This document shows positions 10,680-20,975 of a DNA stretch of 64,000 nucleotides, piece after piece. Numbering within the stretch: position 1 is the first letter of the stretch; each line of letters opens with the position of its first letter. The position numbers were made by a program, and so were the translations under genes. Below the pieces are notes generated by a model. The model searched no databases and was not told the origin of the DNA. It worked only from the letters and a program-made list of their open reading frames with translations. The stretch covers positions 35,881,691 through 35,945,690 of the forward strand of contig NC_135357.1 in assembly GCF_051622035.1 (NCBI RefSeq), in the 5' to 3' direction. This DNA comes from Arctopsyche grandis. Lineage: Eukaryota; Arthropoda; Insecta; Trichoptera; Hydropsychidae.

Positions 10680-13600
10680 TCAATATTCGACGGCCTTATA
10701 CCTTGCGAGTCTATCCAGGTGCACCACCATTAATCGGTTTGAGCCGTCGAATTCCCTGCGTATCCTATATACTACGTCACTAAGTTTAGTCACTATGGTG
10801 TACGGTCCTTCCCACAACGATTGCAGCTTTGGTGAAAGCCCTGGAGTCTTGGCAGGGTTGTACAGCCATACTCGGTCACCTGTTTCGTACGCCGGTTCGG
10901 TTCTGCGGACGTCGTATCGCGTCTTCATACGGCTATTCTGCATCCGGAGGTGGGCTCTGGCGAACCGATGTACCTTGGCCATGCCTTCGGTCAACTTCGT
11001 GGTATATCGGTGTGGATCTTGAGGTTCGCTGTCTGGTGGAGGGCCCCCATATAGTAGGTCCGCCGGCATGCGCAGTTCTCGTCCGTACATCATGGCTGCT
11101 GGTGATGCTCCTGTCGCATCGTGTTGGGCCGCTCTATATGCCATGAGGAAGTGCGGAACCAGCGTGTCCCAGTCGTCCTGCTCGTCGTTGACGAACTTCG
11201 TCAAGTGCGCCCGCATGGTTCGATTGAGTCGCTCGACCATTCCATCGGACTGAGGTCGGTATGGTGTTGTTCTCGTTTTGTGTACGCCCAGCCGGTCCAG
11301 TGCCTGACGGAACAACTTCGACTCGAAGTTTCGTCCCTGGTCAGAGTGCAGCTCGTTCGGGACGCCTAGCCGCGTGAACACTTGTTCTACCAGGGCGTCT
11401 GCTACGGTCTCTGCCTCCTGGTTCGGTAGTGGAATCGCTTCCGGCCACTTCGTGAAGTAGTCCATAGCCACCAGTATGTATCGGTTTCCTCGTTCGGTGG
11501 CCGGGAGTGGACCCAGAATGTCGACTGCCATTCGTTGTAGTGGCGTCCCCGAAAGGTACGGTTGAAGTGCCCCGCGATTCCTTCGGTGTGGTCCGTTGTG
11601 GGCCCCGCACTGTGCGCATCGTTCGCACCACTGGGTGACGTCGATTCGACACGTCGGCCAGTAATATTTTTGGCGCACGTTTCGGTACGTTTTATTGATA
11701 CCGAAGTGGCCCCCCGTGGGCGCGTTGTGCATCTCCCACATGATTTCGGGTATCTTCTCAGTCGGCACCACCAGCTGCTTTGTGTGACGTGTTCCCGCGG
11801 TGTTCTCCCATCTCCGGTACAGCTTACCGCCTTCCACCTCCAATGCGTCCCATTGGGTCCACAGTATTTTCAGTTCCTGCTCCTCAGCAGATACTGTTTC
11901 CCACGGTGGTCTCGTTCCGGCGTTCTTCCACTCGACGATTTTGTCGATCGTCGAGTTTGTCATCTCGTTGGGCAAGATCCCTACGAGGGCTACTCGTGCT
12001 TCCGGTTCTGCGGGTTCTACTGGTTCCGTTCGGGCCGAGTCGTTTTCTTGATCGGTTGTCTCTGCGCGTGAGCATTTGGGACACTCTTCCGTACACGGCC
12101 TTCGCGATAGTGCGTCCGCGTTCCCGTGCTTTATCCCCGGTCGATGAATGATGGTCACGTTGTACTGGCCCAGAATTTCCAGCCACCTCGCCAACTGGCC
12201 CTCCGGTCTTTTGAAGTTCTTCAGCCACGTTAACGCTGAGTGGTCGGTTCGTAACGTGAACTTCGAGCCCGATAGGTAGTGGTGGAAGTGTTGAATGGCT
12301 TTAATTGCCGCCAATAGTTCTTTTCGGGTCACGCAATAGTTTTGTTCGGGTTTGTTCATTGTCCGGCTGAAATACCCGATCACTTTCTCCACCCCCCCTT
12401 GAACTTGAGACAAAACTGCACCGATGCTATGTTGACTGGCGTCGGTGTCCAACACATATCGCTCTCCCGGCTGGGGATACGACATAATTGGCGTGGTAGT
12501 CAGCGCTTCTTTCAACTTTTCGAACGCTTGTTCGCACGTCGGTGTCCACTTGAACTCGCGCCCTTTTTCCGTTAGCTGATGGAGTGGTTTCGCGATCTCG
12601 GCGAAATTGCGCACAAATTTTCGGTAGTACGTGGCCAGTCCCAGGAAGCTGCGCATTTGGGTTTGTGTTTTCGGAGTCGTCCAGTCCCGCACGGTTTGGA
12701 CTTTCTTCGGATCTGTCGAAATTCCTTCGGCTGACACTCGGTGTCCCAGAAATTCGACCTCGCGGCAGCACAATCGACACTTGTCTGCATTCAATTTAAG
12801 GCCGGCTGCCTGTATCCGTTCGAACACATTGTTTAAATGCACCAAGTGTTCGTCGTAAGTTTTGCTGTGCACGATAATGTCGTCTAGATACACGAGGACA
12901 TTGCTTATGTCACCGACCACTTTTGTCATTAACCGTACGAACGTCGCTGGCGCGTTACACAACCCGAATGGCATCACTTTGAACTGAAACAGACCGAACT
13001 CTGTTACGAACGCTGTCTTCTCGCGGTCTTCCGGGGCGACCGGTACCTGCCAGAATCCGCTCTGCAGATCCAGTGTGCTGAAATAGCTCGCTCCGTTCAA
13101 CTGGTCGAAAGTGTCGTCGATCCTCGGGATGGGGTGTGAATCTATTTTGGTGACGGTGTTCAGTTTCCGGTAGTCCACGCACATCCTTAGCGACCCGTCC
13201 TTTTTGGCGACCGGAACTACCGGTGACGCCCACGGCCCGTGCCCCGGTTCTATCGCGCCCTGCTTCAGTAAGTCGTCGATCATAGCGCGTACTTCCTCTT
13301 TCCGTGCTAGCGGTATCCTTCTCGGCGGCTGTTTCATCGGCTTCGCGTCTCCCACGTCGATGGTGTGGACCGCCTTGGTGGTCCTTCCTTGGTCCTTCTC
13401 GTCCCGGGCGAACGCTTTCCGATTTTCCCGAATCATGGTCTCGAGGCGCCGTTTCTCTTCTGGCATAATATCGGCCCTCTCGAGTAACGCCGTGATCTTC
13501 GGGTGGGGTACTTCCCCGCGGATGCTCTTGACAGCAGGAGCATTTTTCTTGCCTTTCTCGCGTTGCACGCCCCTGATGATACACTTCTCCTCTCCGCCCA

Positions 13601-13994
13601 ACTCGAACGTAGCTCGGACATGTCTCAGTGCGTCCAGTCCCAACAATATGGGATCCTGGATATCCGCCACCGCTACGTTCCACGGAAACTTTTCGCCCTG
13701 CAGATTAAGGGTCACCCGTATCCATCGGTGGATCTTGATGGTTTGGCCCGCCGCTTGCCGCGCTCTGCTGTAATGGCCCTTCACGACGGTGTAATCTTTA
13801 GGAGAGATCTTCGCGAACAGTTCCGGGTTGATCACCGTGATGCACGCCCCGGTGTCCCCCACCATTCGACACGGCACGCCTCCGATCTCTCCTTTCACGA
13901 CAAACGAGCCGGCCGTGCCGCTGCCGTCCAGTTTGTTCACTCCGGGTGTTTTGCGTGCACCGGTGATCGGTCTGACCCGTAACAGGCCGATCAC
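10680..13994 (-). CDS. pol: Gypsy element 1 pol polyprotein
   Basis: A 1104-residue polyprotein frame with, in order, an aspartic protease, reverse transcriptase (YLDD box), RNase H, and integrase with its zinc-binding and core domains. This order (integrase last) defines the Ty3/gypsy group. It overlaps the end of gag by a few bases. The frame looks whole. No chromodomain is evident at the C-terminus. Confidence 0.94.
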   Translation of the reverse strand: MIGLLRVRPITGARKTPGVNKLDGSGTAGSFVVKGEIGGVPCRMVGDTGACITVINPELFAKISPKDYTVVKGHYSRARQAAGQTIKIHRWIRVTLNLQGEKFPWNVAVADIQDPILLGLDALRHVRATFELGGEEKCIIRGVQREKGKKNAPAVKSIRGEVPHPKITALLERADIMPEEKRRLETMIRENRKAFARDEKDQGRTTKAVHTIDVGDAKPMKQPPRRIPLARKEEVRAMIDDLLKQGAIEPGHGPWASPVVPVAKKDGSLRMCVDYRKLNTVTKIDSHPIPRIDDTFDQLNGASYFSTLDLQSGFWQVPVAPEDREKTAFVTEFGLFQFKVMPFGLCNAPATFVRLMTKVVGDISNVLVYLDDIIVHSKTYDEHLVHLNNVFERIQAAGLKLNADKCRLCCREVEFLGHRVSAEGISTDPKKVQTVRDWTTPKTQTQMRSFLGLATYYRKFVRNFAEIAKPLHQLTEKGREFKWTPTCEQAFEKLKEALTTTPIMSYPQPGERYVLDTDASQHSIGAVLSQVQGGVEKVIGYFSRTMNKPEQNYCVTRKELLAAIKAIQHFHHYLSGSKFTLRTDHSALTWLKNFKRPEGQLARWLEILGQYNVTIIHRPGIKHGNADALSRRPCTEECPKCSRAETTDQENDSARTEPVEPAEPEARVALVGILPNEMTNSTIDKIVEWKNAGTRPPWETVSAEEQELKILWTQWDALEVEGGKLYRRWENTAGTRHTKQLVVPTEKIPEIMWEMHNAPTGGHFGINKTYRNVRQKYYWPTCRIDVTQWCERCAQCGAHNGPHRRNRGALQPYLSGTPLQRMAVDILGPLPATERGNRYILVAMDYFTKWPEAIPLPNQEAETVADALVEQVFTRLGVPNELHSDQGRNFESKLFRQALDRLGVHKTRTTPYRPQSDGMVERLNRTMRAHLTKFVNDEQDDWDTLVPHFLMAYRAAQHDATGASPAAMMYGRELRMPADLLYGGPPPDSEPQDPHRYTTKLTEGMAKVHRFARAHLRMQNSRMKTRYDVRRTEPAYETGDRVWLYNPAKTPGLSPKLQSLWEGPYTIVTKLSDVVYRIRREFDGSNRLMVVHLDRLARYKAVEY

Positions 13995-15148
13995 TGCTCG
14001 TTTCCCGAAGCCGCCTCCTCCTCGTCGTCTTCATCCTCGTCGTTCGTTGGCTCCAGCTTCCGGACCCTCTTCTTGCGGCACAACCGGCTAATGTGTCCCG
14101 TTTGTCCGCAGTTCCAACACGTTGGAGTGGTAGTGGCTGGTCGCGCTGTCTGGTCCGATGACACCCATCGTGGGGGTCGCACGGCCGGTCGAGATGGTCT
14201 GAACGCTCCCGCGTCGGGACGTACCGTTCTCGACGTTGGTTGTGCCGACCGTTGTTCCTTCGCTTCGAAGATGACGGCTTGTCGTGTTGCGTCGGCTCTG
14301 GTTATCACGTCCGCTGTAGTCGGGGTGATCCGGAGCGCGCCAAGTTTGGCCCGTAGACTGGGGTACGTGAAGGAGTTCGCCGCTATGCACACGGTCATGC
14401 GTTCGACTGCTTCGGCGTTCGTGTGGACGCCCTCCAGCATGTCTTCGCAGAGGGCTCGTATCGCGTCTACGTGGTCCGCGGCTGGTTCTTCCGCACTCCA
14501 TCTTCTCTGTTCCGCTGCCGCATGGCATGCAATCGGTGTGCCCTGTCGTCTGAAGCGTTGGGCCAGCTCTTCCGTCAAGTCATCGTAGCTCAGCGTCGAT
14601 GGCAGCTGACTGGCGAAAATGGCGGCCGCACCTCGGAGTTGGCAGCACAGTCGGTCCTCCAGGTTCGTCGTCTCCTTGTTCAGCCGTGCAGCAAACTCGA
14701 AGTGGTTGAGGAAGTCCTTCCACCGTTCAGTACCGTCGAACGTGGTGTAGTCGTACCGGTGGGAATGTTGCCGCACCCCGTACGTGTCTCGCTGTGTGGT
14801 CCGCCTGTCCTCGTAACATACCTCTGATCTCCTCGGTGGTTCTGGATGTACGTCGGCTTTCGGCTGCGTTGGTGTCGCAGACTTCTCCCAGGACTGCAAA
14901 AACGTGGCGAAGGTGTTTTGCAGGGACTGGACCTGCTCTTGGCAGCTCGCCATTCCCTGGCTTAGCTCCTTGTAGCTCGGCTCCGGTGTCCTTGGCACCC
15001 GGCTCCTCGACACCCGGCTCCTCTGCTCCTCCCGTCTCCGTCCTCCGTTGCTCAGCTCCCCAGGGCTTTGTTCTCGATTCGGCTCCATTTCTTCCGGCAG
15101 CGATGAAGACCCCGAATCCGCACCTTTGTGGCTCCTTGTCTCAACCAT
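13991..15148 (-). CDS. gag: Gypsy element 1 gag protein
   Basis: A 385-residue structural protein frame upstream of pol. Near its C-terminus is a CCHC zinc knuckle (CWNCGQTGHISRLC), followed by an acidic tail. It starts a short distance inside the 5' LTR and primer-binding site. The frame looks whole. Confidence 0.9.
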   Translation of the reverse strand: MVETRSHKGADSGSSSLPEEMEPNREQSPGELSNGGRRREEQRSRVSRSRVPRTPEPSYKELSQGMASCQEQVQSLQNTFATFLQSWEKSATPTQPKADVHPEPPRRSEVCYEDRRTTQRDTYGVRQHSHRYDYTTFDGTERWKDFLNHFEFAARLNKETTNLEDRLCCQLRGAAAIFASQLPSTLSYDDLTEELAQRFRRQGTPIACHAAAEQRRWSAEEPAADHVDAIRALCEDMLEGVHTNAEAVERMTVCIAANSFTYPSLRAKLGALRITPTTADVITRADATRQAVIFEAKEQRSAQPTSRTVRPDAGAFRPSRPAVRPPRWVSSDQTARPATTTPTCWNCGQTGHISRLCRKKRVRKLEPTNDEDEDDEEEAASGNEQ

Positions 15149-15171
15149 GTAGATCCCACTTCTGACACCAG

Positions 15172-15468
15172 TGAAGAGTATTCAAAGGTAAGTGGAGTCA
15201 GGTCGAGGTACAAGAAAACACGCAGGCAGGTTCCAGTTCTTTATTGCTGCTCGTCCGGTGGAGGTCAGGATCCGAATGCCACCGATCGAGAGCGTACCGT
15301 TCTTATATCATAGAGCGCTCAGCGCATACACGTTTATGACACGTCAACAAGTACAGTCATTGGTCAAGGAGTCGGGTGTAGCCATTGGCCACAACGCCCG
15401 ACTCCACCATTGGTCGGCGTCATCATGACGTCACCGGTCCACGGGGCGTCTCCCTATGCAACGCTACA
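15172..15468 (-). repeat. 5' LTR of gypsy element 1
   Basis: A 297-bp repeat equal to the one at 10259-10555. The primer-binding site lies just inside it, one base away (minus strand from about 15170). Confidence 0.93.
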
Positions 15469-15472
15469 GTAT

Positions 15473-15666
15473 TTTTATTTATTTTTTTATATAAGAATAC
15501 AACGCCTGCCGGCGTATCTCTGGCTATATTACAAAATAAAATTGGTCCATGTATTTTATTTTATTTTATTGTCACAATCAATACACACTCGCCATTACAG
15601 ATTTGCTCCAATGCGACGGGTGTACGTTAATGAAATACATAAACAATCAGAAATCAGAAATACAGT
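15473..15666 (-). repeat. SINE copy 2, 3' part
   Basis: Read on the minus strand, the end of this stretch (TGTAATATAGCCAGAGATAC, then GCCGGCAGGCGTTGTATTC and an A-rich tail) resembles the 3' end of the SINE at 58602-59055. It continues, across gypsy element 2, into 20628-20950. Confidence 0.65.
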
Positions 15667-15896
15667 TGTAACGTACGCCCCCGCAGCCGAAGGAGTGGGG
15701 GGAAACTACCCCCGCCCTCGGATGCTGGGGAGTGGGAGAAAGTACCGCTACTTTCTCAGCTATAAAAGAAGCGCCCTTTCCTTCGGAAGTCGAGTCGGAC
15801 CACAGCTTTCTCTGAGAACTGTCGTTTCCTTTAGACTCCCATCTCTGCTGGTCTTTCCCTGTTCAGTCAAAGCCACCCACTTCACCCCACGTTACA
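15667..15896 (+). repeat. 5' LTR of gypsy element 2
   Basis: A 230-bp LTR starting TGTAACG and ending CGTTACA, with a TATAAAAG box near 15760. It equals the 20398-20627 repeat. Confidence 0.93.
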
Positions 15897-15948
15897 CTGG
15901 TGTCAGAAGTGTTTGACCTGAGCCGCAAAAGGAATACACCACGCAAAG

Positions 15949-16953
15949 ATGCCCCCAAAAAGGAGACAGGCATCTCCTCACCAGTTGGACGATCCATCAC
16001 GTGTGGAACGTCTGGAGGAGCAGATGGCGCGACTCGTCGCGCTTCTCGAGAGGGACACCACAACACGCACGCCAGCGATTCCGGCAAGCCCTTCAACGAG
16101 GGTCCCAGCGGTTCCGGCGAGCACACTGAGTCCCTCGTCATCAGTATGCAGAAACGACGCTACTCCACGACCTGTCACCGACCCCATGCTAGGAAGCACC
16201 ATCCACAAGCAACCGACCGAGCTTCCTGTTTTCGACGGAACGGGCGACGTAGAACGATTCATCCGCGAATTTGAAATCGTGTCACGAGCCCTACGCTGCG
16301 AACCGACGGCAAACTCACTCATTCTCGCTCTACGAGGTCAAGCGAGAATATTCCTCATCGACGAAGTACCGAAAGAAGCGTACGAAGCGTACGAGGAGCT
16401 GAGGGAGAGGCTGGTGAAGCGCTTCAAATCTTCGCCACACCCGTACGACGCATTCCGTGACCTAATTTCCCCGTCGATCCGCAACAACGACGACATAGAA
16501 GCTCGGTTCGCGGACATCCGTCGAAAAAGGATGGAGGCCTTTCCAGAGCCTATCCCGTTGGACGTCCTGGACAAGATACTCCTCATATTGTCGTTTCACG
16601 ACGAGGATATCCGCGCTGCCGTCTTCACCGCAGATCCGAAGACCCCACTGCAGGAGCTGTTACGGCTCGCAAAACACGCGAGGGATGCGAAACGGCTGAG
16701 GAGTCAAGGGAGGGGGGCGGCCAACAGACCAGCCCAAGACCACCAGCCTCACTTCAATACCGCAGCTCGAAACGCCAGCAGACCTCCCTGGCAAGCGGAG
16801 GGCCGTAACGGCAACAGACCGCCCTGGCAAGGGCAAAGGAACTGCCGAAACTGCGGAAGCCCACAATGTCGCGGGCGGAACTGTCCGAAGGTACGGGCAG
16901 TCGAGAACGCCTCCGACGAGGAAGAGGTGCGATCCCAGTCGGGAAAAGAATAA
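15949..16953 (+). CDS. gag: Gypsy element 2 gag protein
   Basis: A 334-residue gag-like frame with a coiled-coil-like start, a capsid-type middle and a cysteine-rich knuckle (CRNCGSPQCRGRNC) near the end. It overlaps pol by 88 bases; pol is in the -1 frame relative to gag, which fits the -1 frameshift that many gypsy elements use. Confidence 0.9.
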   Translation: MPPKRRQASPHQLDDPSRVERLEEQMARLVALLERDTTTRTPAIPASPSTRVPAVPASTLSPSSSVCRNDATPRPVTDPMLGSTIHKQPTELPVFDGTGDVERFIREFEIVSRALRCEPTANSLILALRGQARIFLIDEVPKEAYEAYEELRERLVKRFKSSPHPYDAFRDLISPSIRNNDDIEARFADIRRKRMEAFPEPIPLDVLDKILLILSFHDEDIRAAVFTADPKTPLQELLRLAKHARDAKRLRSQGRGAANRPAQDHQPHFNTAARNASRPPWQAEGRNGNRPPWQGQRNCRNCGSPQCRGRNCPKVRAVENASDEEEVRSQSGKE

Positions 16954-19900
16954 TGGTCAGTTCCACACGGGCAGGACTGATCATCGAAAATGAAGAAAAG
17001 CCCGTCCCAGTGTTAGGGAGCGTCGGCGACTCACCTTTCGTATTGGACACCGAAGGCGAGATCGGAGGAGTACCATGTAGGGTACTGTTGGATACCGGGG
17101 CAAGCGTCTCCGTTATCTCCAGCAAACTGTTCGCCAAAATTCCCCGCGAACATAGAAAAAGGGTGAACGACAAAAGGGAAAGAATACGAGTCGCAGACGG
17201 TCGACACGTAGCGATCTACGTATGGGCCGAGACTACGTTGGCAATTAAAGGCACACAAGCGAGATGGAAATTTGCCGTCACTGATTTCTCCTCAGAGGTC
17301 ATCATGGGGATGGATCTCCTGCGCCACCTCAATACGATCGTCGAACTGGGAGGAACCACGACAAGGGTCACTTTCCGGAACGAAATTGCGCCCCATCGAC
17401 CAGTAAGTTCAGTCCATTCGTGTCAGGAAATAAAAAGACACGAACTGAACGGAAAGCGACAAGACGACCTGCCCCGCCAACTGGACGCTGCTATCATCGA
17501 CCTACCACCTGGAAAACGGTCGACGATCGTCAACTCCCTCCTCCAGCATCGACAAGCCTTCGCCCAAAGCGAACGGGACTTAAGCCAAGTCCATAAAGGG
17601 AGCCATCGAATAAATAGCGGCGACGCCGCCCCCATCAAACAGGCCCATCGCAGAATACCGCTGCACAAGAAGACAGAGGTACGGTCCCTCATCAACGACT
17701 TGCTGACAAGACAAATCATCGAACCAGCAGCCGGTCCCTGGGCCTCCCCCATCGTATTGGTCACGAAAAAGACCGGCGAGTTGCGCCTCTGCGTTGACTA
17801 TCGTCGGTTAAACGCCGTGACAACGAAAGATTCGTTCCCGATGCCACGAATGGACGACGTTCTGGACAGACTCGCGGGTGCCAAATTTTTCTCGACGTTG
17901 GACCTGCAGAGTGGTTTTTGGCAAGTCCCAGTCGAAGAGAAAGACCGACCAAAAACCGCCTTTACCACTGAATTTGGTCTGTTCCAATTCCGTGTCATGC
18001 CTTTCGGCCTCTGCAACGCGCCTGCCACATTCTCCCGGCTAATGGAAGACATTCTCGGCGACCTAACCGGATCAACCTTGGTATATCTCGACGACATCAT
18101 CATATATAGTCCGACCCCAGAGGCCCACTTGGAACACATCCAGACGGTCCTCAAACGCCTACTTGCGGTCGGGCTCAAAATAAATACGCGGAAGTGCCAG
18201 CTGTTTAGGAATGAGGTCTGCTTCCTTGGCCATAAAATCAGCTCCCACGGCGTCTGCACGGATCCAGAGAAGACAAAAGCCGTGAGAGAGTGGCCCACCC
18301 CCAAATCGAAGGCACAACTCCGCAGCTTCTTAGGCCTCTGCACCTATTACCGGAGGTTTGTGCAAGGGTTTGCGCAAACGGCGAAACCACTGCATCGTCT
18401 CACGGAGGAGAAAACAGTCTTCACGTGGGACCAAGACTGTGAGCATGCCTTCAATGCCCTCAAAAACGCTCTGACAAATGCGGAAACAATGGCATTCCCC
18501 CGACCCGAGGGAATCTATATTCTGGACGCGGATGCCAGTCAACATGCCATCGGAGCCGTGCTCTCCCAAGTTCAAGACGGCGAGGAGAAGGTGATCGGGT
18601 ACTATAGTCGCACCTTGAAGGCACCGGAACGGAACTACTGCGTCACCCGGAAAGAGCTGCTCGCCATCGTCGACGCAGTAGAGCACTTCCACCACTACCT
18701 GTACGGAAGCCCCTTCACACTCCGAACCGATCACGCCGCACTGACGTGGCTCCGCAGCTTCAGAAAACCTGAAGGTCAATGGGCCCGCTGGTTGCAACGA
18801 CTGGGACAGTACCACATGGACGTACAGCATCGAGCAGGGAAGAAACACGGCAACGCCGACGCCCTCTCTAGACGTCCATGTGACCCAGACTGCCCGAAAT
18901 GCGCGAAAATAGAGAGTGAGCAAATAGCACCCGAAGCCAAACTCGTCACTCTAGGGAACCCACAAAGTCCCCAGGCCACCGACTCCACAATCTCACGCTT
19001 CATCGCATGGAAAGAGTCCGGGAGACGACCACTGTGGGAAGAAGTTTCGGCAGAAGAACCCGAAGTTCGGATTCTATGGGCCCAGTGGGACGCACTAACT
19101 GTCGACCAGGGTCAGCTCTTCCGGCGATGGGAAAGCCCAAACGGCGAGCGTCAGATCCTGCAATTGGTCATTCCCGAGAGCCACACAAATGAAATCCTAT
19201 GGGAGATGCACAGTTCCCCGACTGGCGGACACTTCGGCGTCAATAAAACGCTAAAGAATGTCCGCCGCCGATACTACTGGCCAACATGCCGCCCCGACGT
19301 TATAAAATGGTGCGAAAAATGCCCCAGGTGTGCAGCGCAAAACGGACCACATACGAGGAACAGGGCGGCCATGCGGCAATACGTGTCAGGGGCACCGATG
19401 GACCGAATGGCGATCGACATATTGGGACCGCTACCGGTTACCAATAGGGGGAACCGTTACGTGCTAGTGGCCGCTGATTACTTCACAAAGTGGCCAGAAG
19501 CCATTCCCTTACCGGACCAAGAGGCGGAAACGGTAGCGGAAGCCCTAGTAACCCATGTCTTCGCCAAACTGGGCACACCTCGAGAACTGCACTCCGATCA
19601 AGGCCGTAATTTTGAAGCCCGAGTCTTTGCCGAAACGCTAGATAAATTGGGCATCTGCAAAACTCGGACGACCCCTTACCACCCTCAGTCGGACGGGATG
19701 ATCGAGAGGTTAAACCGCACTCTACTGGGATACCTCCGGAAATTCCTGTCCTACTACGACGAGGAGGCAGAACGAGACTGGGACACGATGCTGTCCCCGT
19801 TCCTCATGGCTTACCGCTCAACCCCACACGACGCGACAGGAGAGTCGCCAGCCCTGATGATGTTCGGCAGGGAAATGCGCCTTCCGCCCCAACTTATCTA

Positions 19901-20273
19901 CGGCGGACCCCCGGACAGTATACCCGAGCAATCAGCCCACAAATACGTCCAAAATCTCATAGAAGGGATGGCGGAAACGCACAAATTCGCTCGGAAACAC
20001 CTCCAGAAGACGCATAAAAGAATGAAAGCGGCTTACGACGGGAGGATCTGGGAACCACGATACGAAGAGGGCGATCGCGTTTGGTTGCACAACCCAGCCA
20101 AGAAGCCCGGTCGCACCCTTAAACTCCAATCCCCTTGGGAAGGTCCGTTCCGGATTATTAAGAGGATCAGCGACGTTGTCTATCGGATCCGCCGGGAAAC
20201 AGGGAACTCCCGGTATCTGGTGGTACACGTCAACAGATTAGCGCGATACCTCGCAACACCGGATCCGATCTAA
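16866..20273 (+). CDS. pol: Gypsy element 2 pol polyprotein
   Basis: A 1135-residue frame with protease (LLDTGAS), reverse transcriptase (YLDD), RNase H and integrase in Ty3/gypsy order. Its true start is probably by frameshift from gag, not the first ATG. The frame looks whole. Confidence 0.93.
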   Translation: MSRAELSEGTGSRERLRRGRGAIPVGKRIMVSSTRAGLIIENEEKPVPVLGSVGDSPFVLDTEGEIGGVPCRVLLDTGASVSVISSKLFAKIPREHRKRVNDKRERIRVADGRHVAIYVWAETTLAIKGTQARWKFAVTDFSSEVIMGMDLLRHLNTIVELGGTTTRVTFRNEIAPHRPVSSVHSCQEIKRHELNGKRQDDLPRQLDAAIIDLPPGKRSTIVNSLLQHRQAFAQSERDLSQVHKGSHRINSGDAAPIKQAHRRIPLHKKTEVRSLINDLLTRQIIEPAAGPWASPIVLVTKKTGELRLCVDYRRLNAVTTKDSFPMPRMDDVLDRLAGAKFFSTLDLQSGFWQVPVEEKDRPKTAFTTEFGLFQFRVMPFGLCNAPATFSRLMEDILGDLTGSTLVYLDDIIIYSPTPEAHLEHIQTVLKRLLAVGLKINTRKCQLFRNEVCFLGHKISSHGVCTDPEKTKAVREWPTPKSKAQLRSFLGLCTYYRRFVQGFAQTAKPLHRLTEEKTVFTWDQDCEHAFNALKNALTNAETMAFPRPEGIYILDADASQHAIGAVLSQVQDGEEKVIGYYSRTLKAPERNYCVTRKELLAIVDAVEHFHHYLYGSPFTLRTDHAALTWLRSFRKPEGQWARWLQRLGQYHMDVQHRAGKKHGNADALSRRPCDPDCPKCAKIESEQIAPEAKLVTLGNPQSPQATDSTISRFIAWKESGRRPLWEEVSAEEPEVRILWAQWDALTVDQGQLFRRWESPNGERQILQLVIPESHTNEILWEMHSSPTGGHFGVNKTLKNVRRRYYWPTCRPDVIKWCEKCPRCAAQNGPHTRNRAAMRQYVSGAPMDRMAIDILGPLPVTNRGNRYVLVAADYFTKWPEAIPLPDQEAETVAEALVTHVFAKLGTPRELHSDQGRNFEARVFAETLDKLGICKTRTTPYHPQSDGMIERLNRTLLGYLRKFLSYYDEEAERDWDTMLSPFLMAYRSTPHDATGESPALMMFGREMRLPPQLIYGGPPDSIPEQSAHKYVQNLIEGMAETHKFARKHLQKTHKRMKAAYDGRIWEPRYEEGDRVWLHNPAKKPGRTLKLQSPWEGPFRIIKRISDVVYRIRRETGNSRYLVVHVNRLARYLATPDPI

Positions 20274-20397
20274 AATTAAAACCCCGTATTGTATTTCCTT
20301 GTATTTGTTTATTTATTGTATTTCCTTGTATTTGTTTGTATATGCTTTTGTACATTAATAAATCGCTCGAGACGACCGATCCTGAAGGAGAGGGCAG

Positions 20398-20627
20398 TGT
20401 AACGTACGCCCCCGCAGCCGAAGGAGTGGGGGGAAACTACCCCCGCCCTCGGATGCTGGGGAGTGGGAGAAAGTACCGCTACTTTCTCAGCTATAAAAGA
20501 AGCGCCCTTTCCTTCGGAAGTCGAGTCGGACCACAGCTTTCTCTGAGAACTGTCGTTTCCTTTAGACTCCCATCTCTGCTGGTCTTTCCCTGTTCAGTCA
20601 AAGCCACCCACTTCACCCCACGTTACA
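20398..20627 (+). repeat. 3' LTR of gypsy element 2
   Basis: A 230-bp repeat matching 15667-15896 and preceded by a purine-rich tract (GAAGGAGAGGGCAG). Confidence 0.93.
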
Positions 20628-20950
20628 CAGTAATACATACATATAGAATCAGAATATATAGAATATAACAATTAATCAGAAATAATAATCATAGTGACAT
20701 CTATGGATTTCAGATTACTGTGTATAATTAATACAAATTATACACAGGCAGATTTTTGTGACAACAGGATTAGATTTTTTAATACCAATTTTCAGGAACC
20801 GTTTCAGCAATGATCAGATAAAATTGGCAAACTCTGATAGAGAAACGATCGATTTGGAGTCACAAAACCCCCAAATCTAACCAGCAGTGGCGAGGACACG
20901 AACCTATGACCTCAGTGATGCTAAATATATACCTGCTGTATGTAGAATAT
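20628..20950 (-). repeat. SINE copy 2, 5' part with tRNA-like head
   Basis: On the minus strand a box B-like GGTTCGTGTCC is followed by a core (TTTGTGACTCC, then ATCGTTTC and ATCAGAGTTTGCCAATTTT) shared with the SINE at 58602. It is split from its 3' part by gypsy element 2; the CAGT duplication belongs to that insertion. Confidence 0.7.
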
Positions 20951-20975
20951 AAATTTGGATGTAACCCAATATAAC

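Larger units (their letters stand above)
10259..15468 (-). mobile_element. Gypsy (Ty3-type) LTR retrotransposon, element 1; looks whole
   Basis: Two 297-bp LTRs (10259-10555 and 15172-15468) that appear identical frame one gag and one pol frame on the minus strand. A 4-bp target duplication GTAT flanks it (10255-10258 and 15469-15472). A purine-rich tract lies next to the 3' LTR, and next to the 5' LTR is a primer-binding site (TGGTGTCAGAAGTGGGAT) complementary to the 3' end of tRNA-Leu. No env frame is seen. It looks whole, and its identical LTRs point to a very recent insertion. It lies inside a piggyBac-like MITE. Confidence 0.95.
15667..20627 (+). mobile_element. Gypsy LTR retrotransposon, element 2; looks whole
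   Basis: Two 230-bp LTRs (15667-15896 and 20398-20627) that look identical flank overlapping gag and pol frames. The target duplication is CAGT (15663-15666 and 20628-20631). The primer-binding site TGGTGTCAGAAGTG follows the 5' LTR after one base and suits tRNA-Leu; a purine-rich tract precedes the 3' LTR. It looks whole and very young. It is nested in a SINE. An almost identical element of the same length is at 49132-54092. Confidence 0.95.

Noticed and set aside
10497-10733. Repeated TTAATTTACACA units (about 10600-10650) as a possible CRISPR-like array
   Set aside because: Only a few 12-base repeats without spacers, inside the untranslated end of a gypsy element.
11341-14588. Several 70-240 codon frames opposite or out of frame within the gypsy elements
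   Set aside because: They overlap the gag and pol frames in other phases, are arginine-rich and have no domain.
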